Shown piece after piece: positions 5,823-10,000 of a stretch of 10,000 nucleotides of DNA. Numbering within the stretch: position 1 is the first letter of the stretch; each line of letters opens with the position of its first letter. Below the pieces are notes generated by a model, which was not told the DNA's origin, searched no databases, and saw only the letters and a list, made by a program, of their open reading frames with translations. This stretch comes from Nitrospira sp. (GTDB taxonomy: Bacteria > Nitrospirota > Nitrospiria > Nitrospirales > Nitrospiraceae): NCBI GenBank assembly GCA_020216985.1, contig JAIWOH010000211.1:1-10000 (forward strand), written 5' to 3'. The position numbers and the translations under genes are program-made.

Positions 5823-7803
5823 TGCGCAGGAGTCAGGCGACTCCTCTCTTTCGGGTGATGGCGTGGCTGATCATCGTGCAAGACGGCGGCCCAGCTTGTT
5901 CACGTGGGTGTTACTGGTGACCGGTATCCTGATTGGCTGGTGGATCTGGACCGACCCGTCAGCGCTGATGACCTTGCAGGGCCATCGCATGGTGGTGTTG
6001 CCGGGGTTATCAGGGCCTTCGATACCCTCCGTTCTTTCTGATGAGCCACCCACTCCGTGGTCTCGGTACACAGAAGGCGAGGTTCATCGGTTGGCCGTGC
6101 TGTTGACCGATCCCCGGTCCAACTGGTTGGAGCTGGTTCATGGCTTAAAAGCCAAGGGCATTCCGTTTGTGCTGACCGATCAGCCGGAACGGGCCCTTCG
6201 CCATCAAGTGATTCTGGTCTATCCGATCCTCTCAGGAAAGGTCTTCAGCCGGGAGGTGATTCAACGGTTGGCGGCCCATCCACGACAGGGCGGCACGCTC
6301 ATCGTGTGTGGGCCGATCGGCGGCGGCCTTGAAGAGGTATTCGGCATTCAAGAGGCCTCGGAAAGTCGCACACCAAGCACGCTTCTCTTTCATGGCGAAC
6401 CCTGGCTGTTGCAGGGAGGTGCTCCCGACCGGCACTGGACGATTCCTCTGCGTCATCCGGCTGGAGCCGATCCGCCGATCGGGGTGACTCGGTATCGCTC
6501 GTCATCCGCCACCACATTGGCTTCATATGAAGATGGGTTGGCGGGGATCGTGCAACGACCGATCGGCCCAGGATGGGCCATGGCGGTGGGCGTCGATATC
6601 GGATACCTGTTGTGGCGGGGACATACCTTACGGGCCGAAGGTTTTTCTGGATCGTTTAACAATCGATTTACTCCAGCAACTGATGGGCTCTTGCTCTTGC
6701 TGGAAGCTGTGTATCGCCGGGGTGAACCGTGGGCGGTTACGCTTGATCCGACACCCGATGGCCGGACCATGACTGTGTTGTTGACGCACGATGTGGATGC
6801 CCAAACTTCCATGCGCAACGCCCTGACCTTTGCCCAAGAGGAACAGGCTCGTGGGGTGCGGGGAACCTTTTTTATTCAAACGAAGTACGTCCGCGATTTC
6901 AATGACGAGGTCTTTTTGACCGATCAGTGGATCGCGGATATGAAAACCTTGGCTGCGATGGGGATGGAGATCGGTAGCCATACGGTGGCCCATTCAAAAG
7001 TGTTTGATCAGTTTCCCATGGGAACGGGAACAGAGCAGTACCCTGAGTATCGGCCGATTGTCACAGGCCGGTTGTCAGCTCGGGGAGCCACTATGCTGGG
7101 CGAACTGCGGGTGAGCAAGTTTCTGCTGGAGACCCTGGCGCCTCGTGTTACGGTCCGGTCGTTTCGTGCGGGAGAGCTGGCATACCCCCTTGGCTTACCT
7201 CAAGCGCTGGTGGCGACGGGGTACCACTACAATTCGACGGCGACGGCCAACACAGCCTTGACCCACTTGCCCTATCGGCTGATGAAGGACCGGATGGATA
7301 CGGTCGAGGTCGATCAATATGAATTTCCGGTTGCCGTCGAAGATGAAGATCCTCCGCCTCTCGGTGAGCGGCTACCCGACGCCTTGAAACTGGCTGAGCA
7401 AATGAGTCGATACGGAGGGGTCCTGACGGTGCTCATTCACCCTAACATTCTCGATCACAAGTTGCGATTTGAGGTCGGCTTGATCGAGGCGCTGAACGCG
7501 ACGGCGTGGATCGGCGCGCTTGATGAGTTCGGAGCCTGGTGGAAGGGGAGGGATCATGTGGAGGTAGATGTCGTGGAAACCCAAGAGGGGGCTCATCTGC
7601 GGCTTACCGCACGTGAAGCCGTATCCGGCCTCACAGTGCTGCTACCATCGTCCTGCACGGTTAAAGAACTGGATAAAGGACCGGAGATGCGACGCGCTCC
7701 GAGACCCTGGGCCTCGACCGTCATGGTGGTGTCGCTGGCTGCTGATTCTGAGCAGATGATTCCCTTGGATGGCTGCCGACAAGTGGGGCGTCGTGAGGTC
7801 TGA
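5806..7803 (+). CDS. Membrane-anchored polysaccharide deacetylase (NodB/CE4-like fold) with amidotransferase-like N-terminal domain
   Basis: Predicted to remove acetyl groups from an N-acetylated exopolysaccharide outside the cytoplasmic membrane. Numbering is from ATG 5806 (665 residues). A signal anchor lies at about 32-48 after RARRRP. Residues about 60-305 form an alpha/beta domain like class I glutamine amidotransferase or ThuA-type folds (HQVILVYPIL, GGTLIVCGPIGGG, VGVDIGYLLW) without an evident Cys-His catalytic pair. The deacetylase domain follows: motif 1 THDVD (327-331; Asp329 base, Asp331 possible metal ligand), motif 2 SHTVAH with metal-ligand His392 and His396, motif 3 RSFRAGE with Arg454, motif 5 LIHPN with His545. 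A beta-rich C-terminal region (about 585-660) has two cysteines. Motif 1 departs from the usual TFDDG. The gene overlaps the hydrolase-like gene by 17 bases. The amidotransferase-like domain before the deacetylase recalls the order in PelA, but the family was not confirmed. Confidence 0.85.
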   Translation: MNNYRDAQESGDSSLSGDGVADHRARRRPSLFTWVLLVTGILIGWWIWTDPSALMTLQGHRMVVLPGLSGPSIPSVLSDEPPTPWSRYTEGEVHRLAVLLTDPRSNWLELVHGLKAKGIPFVLTDQPERALRHQVILVYPILSGKVFSREVIQRLAAHPRQGGTLIVCGPIGGGLEEVFGIQEASESRTPSTLLFHGEPWLLQGGAPDRHWTIPLRHPAGADPPIGVTRYRSSSATTLASYEDGLAGIVQRPIGPGWAMAVGVDIGYLLWRGHTLRAEGFSGSFNNRFTPATDGLLLLLEAVYRRGEPWAVTLDPTPDGRTMTVLLTHDVDAQTSMRNALTFAQEEQARGVRGTFFIQTKYVRDFNDEVFLTDQWIADMKTLAAMGMEIGSHTVAHSKVFDQFPMGTGTEQYPEYRPIVTGRLSARGATMLGELRVSKFLLETLAPRVTVRSFRAGELAYPLGLPQALVATGYHYNSTATANTALTHLPYRLMKDRMDTVEVDQYEFPVAVEDEDPPPLGERLPDALKLAEQMSRYGGVLTVLIHPNILDHKLRFEVGLIEALNATAWIGALDEFGAWWKGRDHVEVDVVETQEGAHLRLTAREAVSGLTVLLPSSCTVKELDKGPEMRRAPRPWASTVMVVSLAADSEQMIPLDGCRQVGRREV

Positions 7804-7820
7804 ACGTTAACCGTAGGATC

Positions 7821-7837
7821 TCTCTCGTTATGAGAGA
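7821..7837 (+). terminator. Short hairpin after the deacetylase gene
   Basis: TCTCTC pairs with GAGAGA around GTTAT, 17 bases after the stop. The stem is only six base pairs and no T-run follows, so it is a weak terminator candidate at most. Confidence 0.25.
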
Positions 7838-7887
7838 ACCCGGACCGGTGTGGCGGGATTCGGTTGAGGAGTGAGGGGCTTCAAGCC

Positions 7888-7913
7888 GCAGCTTCACTTC
7901 AAATGGAAGCTGC
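7888..7913. terminator. Hairpin between convergent genes; possible bidirectional terminator
   Basis: GCAGCTTC pairs perfectly with GAAGCTGC around a 10-nt loop. It lies between the stop of the + strand deacetylase (7803) and the end of the - strand ilvD (7925), where a terminator for both is expected. No clear T-run flanks either side, so the termination role comes from position. Confidence 0.4.
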
Positions 7914-7924
7914 ATGTCATATCA

Positions 7925-9598
7925 TCAGCTTGTCACGGCGCCCTCCGATGCCGATGAAACGTGTCTAGCATATTTGGCCATGACGCCTGAAGTATAGCGG
8001 GGCACCGGCTGCTTGACCTTTTTGAGCCGCCTCGCGATCTCTTTTTGCGTCAGCGTTACATCCAGCCGTCGTTTGGCAATGTCAAATGTAATGAGGTCGC
8101 CGTTTTTGATGACGGCGATCGGCCCGCCCTTGGCTGCTTCCGGTGCAACGTGGCCGGCCATGAGCCCGTGCGTCGCCCCTGAAAATCGCCCATCGGTCAA
8201 CAGAGCCACGGAATCGCCAAGACCGGCACCGACGATGGCGGCGGTGACACCCAACATCTCCCGCATGCCTGGGCCGCCTGCCGGTCCTTCGTAACGAATT
8301 ACGACAACGTCGCCGGCTTTGATTTGTCCCGCCTTGACGGCGACGAAGGCGTCTTCCTCTCGATCGAAGACTTTGGCCGGTCCTTGGAATTTCATGATGG
8401 AATGACCCGCCACCTTGACCACGCAGCCTTCCGGGGCCAGATTACCTTTTAAGATAACCAGCCCGCCGGTCGGCTTGATCGGATTGGACAGGGGACGAAC
8501 CACTGTTTGGCCCGGTGTCTCGGTCGCGCTCCCGGCCTCTTGGCCGATCGTACGTCCCGTGACTGTTGGTTGATCGCCATGGAGGAGACCGGCATCCAGC
8601 AGCCGTTTGGCGACCAGCGTCGTTCCTCCGGCCGCATAAAGGTCGGCGGCGGTGAACCGGCCGCCCGGCTTCAGATCAGCCAGCAACGGCACCTTCCTAT
8701 TGATCTTGTCGAAATCATCGATGCCAAGTTTGACACCGGCTTCTCGCGCGATAGCGAGCAGATGCAACACGGCATTCGTCGATCCACCCGTCGTGGCGAC
8801 GGCTGCGATGGCGTTTTCTATGGATTTTCTGGTGATGATCTGACGGGGCCGCAAGTCGTTTTTTATCAAATCCATCACCAGTTTGCCGCATTCAAAGGCA
8901 ACGTCGTCTTTTCGACCGTCCATGGCAGGGACGCCGTTACGGCCCATCGGCGAGATGCCGAGAAATTCAAACGCAATCGCCATGGTATTGGCCGTAAATT
9001 GCCCCCCGCAGGCGCCTGGTCCCGGGCAGGCATGATCTTCAAGATCTTTCAGCTCACTGTCGGTCATCTTGCCGGCGGCATGTTTGCCGACGGCTTCGAA
9101 GACGTCCTGAATCGTCACGTCGTGACCTTGAAATCGCCCGGGCATGATCGAACCACCATACAACATCAGCGAGGGTACATTTAATCGGGCCAGCGCCATG
9201 ACCGTTCCCGGTATCGTTTTGTCGCAGCCGGAGAGCGCCACCACCGCGTCAAACAAGTGACCGCGCGCCACCAGTTCGATTGAGTCGGCGATGACTTCCC
9301 GGCTGATCAGCGAGGCTCTCATCCCGTCCGTGCCCATTGAAATTCCGTCCGATACGGCGATGGTATTGTATTCGATCGGGGTGCCGCCTGCGGCGCGAAT
9401 ACCGGCTTTGACACGTTCCGACAACCGTCGGAGATGGTAGTTGCACGGCATCACCTCGATCCAAGTATTGGCTACTCCGACGATGGGTTTTGCCAGATCG
9501 TCATCGGTGAATCCCACTGCTTTCAGCATCGCCCGAGCCGGCGCCCTCGATGGGCCCACCAGCAGAGCATGGCTCTTGAGCTTCAGTTCTTTCGGCAT
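7925..9598 (-). CDS. ilvD: Dihydroxy-acid dehydratase, [2Fe-2S] type
   Basis: Dehydrates 2,3-dihydroxyisovalerate and 2,3-dihydroxy-3-methylvalerate to the 2-keto acids that become valine and isoleucine (the former also feeds leucine and pantothenate); a cytoplasmic Fe-S enzyme. Its 557 residues match the full length of the shorter, bacterial and plant-like IlvD form. Cluster ligands are Cys52 (MPCNYH), Cys125 (SGCDKTIPG) and Cys197 ([12 protein letters not shown]), the three-cysteine pattern of the [2Fe-2S], more oxygen-tolerant kind. Metal-site and substrate motifs [11 protein letters not shown] (83-93) and the C-terminal signature [21 protein letters not shown] (468-488) with Ser473 are intact. 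The ATG is preceded by a GGGGGT run and a further purine-rich stretch. A Spy-like gene ends about 100 bases upstream on the same strand. No T-box or leader peptide is apparent in that gap. Confidence 0.97.
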   Translation of the reverse strand: MPKELKLKSHALLVGPSRAPARAMLKAVGFTDDDLAKPIVGVANTWIEVMPCNYHLRRLSERVKAGIRAAGGTPIEYNTIAVSDGISMGTDGMRASLISREVIADSIELVARGHLFDAVVALSGCDKTIPGTVMALARLNVPSLMLYGGSIMPGRFQGHDVTIQDVFEAVGKHAAGKMTDSELKDLEDHACPGPGACGGQFTANTMAIAFEFLGISPMGRNGVPAMDGRKDDVAFECGKLVMDLIKNDLRPRQIITRKSIENAIAAVATTGGSTNAVLHLLAIAREAGVKLGIDDFDKINRKVPLLADLKPGGRFTAADLYAAGGTTLVAKRLLDAGLLHGDQPTVTGRTIGQEAGSATETPGQTVVRPLSNPIKPTGGLVILKGNLAPEGCVVKVAGHSIMKFQGPAKVFDREEDAFVAVKAGQIKAGDVVVIRYEGPAGGPGMREMLGVTAAIVGAGLGDSVALLTDGRFSGATHGLMAGHVAPEAAKGGPIAVIKNGDLITFDIAKRRLDVTLTQKEIARRLKKVKQPVPRYTSGVMAKYARHVSSASEGAVTS

Positions 9599-9700
9599 AC
9601 CCCCGATCCCGTTCCTTTCCTCTGCCTAATCTTCTATTATTTGGAGTGTGCGCGTTTTTCTTCTGGCTTTGCTTCTTGCGCCAGACCGACTTCGTCCTTG

Positions 9701-10000
9701 TTACTGGACGGACAACTCGGTCGGCGGAACGGGGGGGTGGCCTCCCATTCCCTCATGTGGATTTTTCTTATGATGAGGATAGGCGCCGTACGACCCACCA
9801 CTGCCATGCGGGCTTCCATAAGAGGATTTGCCGTGCTCCCGCAAGACCTTTTCATGCTCCGTCTTTTCTTTTTCGCGCTGCTCCGGCGTCAACAGACCCA
9901 ATACGTCTCTCTTCATTTTGAGGGCGGTCAGACGAAGCGCCACTCGCTGATCGGCGCTCTGCTTCAGCTTCGCTTCGATAGCGGCAAGGTCGGCTTTTTC
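9701..10000 (-). CDS. Spy/CpxP-like periplasmic protein with His-rich tail (N-terminus outside window)
   Basis: The last 99 residues of a gene reading in from beyond position 10000, with stop TAA at 9703-9701. The visible part starts with a charged amphipathic helix (EKADLAAIEAKLKQSADQR), then LTALKMKRDVLGLLTPEQRE. The LTPEQ motif and surrounding helices are typical of the Spy/CpxP/CnrX-like family of small periplasmic chaperones or metal sensors. The final roughly 45 residues are low-complexity Gly/His/Pro/Tyr with seven histidines in the last 51 residues (SSYGSPHGSGGSYGAYPHHK and PHEGMGG among them), which could bind nickel, copper or zinc. A signal peptide is expected upstream but cannot be seen. 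The position just upstream of ilvD looks incidental, since nothing links the functions. The alternative is an uncharacterised coiled-coil protein. Confidence 0.7.
   Translation of the reverse strand, partial: EKADLAAIEAKLKQSADQRVALRLTALKMKRDVLGLLTPEQREKEKTEHEKVLREHGKSSYGSPHGSGGSYGAYPHHKKNPHEGMGGHPPVPPTELSVQ

Noticed and set aside
8507..9184. + strand open frame of 225 codons inside ilvD
   Set aside because: Opposite an intact ilvD with complete motifs. No recognisable domain or ribosome binding site.
9662..9685. TCTGGC...GCCAGA hairpin between the Spy-like gene and ilvD as a terminator
   Set aside because: Only six base pairs, and in the - strand direction it is followed by A residues rather than T residues.
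1..10000. CRISPR array, rRNA, tRNA, riboswitch or phage genes
   Set aside because: No regularly spaced direct repeats, no cloverleaf or rRNA-like stretches, no T-box before ilvD and no phage-type proteins were seen.

Overview
The window is high-GC bacterial chromosome. Its gene content and protein style fit a Nitrospira-like member of the Nitrospirota, or a related Gram-negative lineage that keeps its type IV pilus genes in Myxococcus or Geobacter order. This placement is an inference from the proteins, not a database result.

Layout: (1) Positions 1-182 look like the last codons and end hairpin of an IS200/IS605-type tnpB remnant. (2) Positions 183-695 carry no convincing gene. They hold a perfect 8-bp inverted repeat (334-355), a possible sigma-54 promoter (599-614) and a leader hairpin (658-675) in front of a strong ribosome binding site. 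(3) Positions 696-4144 are a pilus block on the + strand: a type IVa major pilin (pilA), then a membrane-anchored TPR protein, an ABC ATPase and an ABC-2 permease with overlapping or touching reading frames. This matches the order and protein types of pilA-pilG-pilH-pilI in Myxococcus, where the ABC system is needed for pilus assembly. A strong GNRA-loop hairpin separates the abundant pilin message from the three accessory genes. (4) Positions 4257-7803 are an overlapping two-gene exopolysaccharide-type operon: a secreted TIM-barrel, glycoside-hydrolase-like protein and a membrane-anchored NodB-fold polysaccharide deacetylase with an amidotransferase-like N-terminal half. Together they look like the two activities fused in PgaB or PelA. 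(5) Positions 7804-7924 are a short convergent intergenic region with hairpins. (6) ilvD (dihydroxy-acid dehydratase, [2Fe-2S] type) lies on the - strand. Upstream of it on the same strand is the C-terminal part of a Spy/CpxP-like periplasmic protein with a His-rich tail, cut by the window edge.

The + strand genes describe a surface-structure locus: pilin, its assembly-associated ABC transporter, and a periplasmic polysaccharide-processing pair. The - strand genes are branched-chain amino acid biosynthesis and envelope or metal stress. The most interesting items are the pilin plus ABC module with its TPR/pseudopilin-like partner, the split hydrolase-deacetylase pair with variant catalytic motifs, and the structured leader of pilA.
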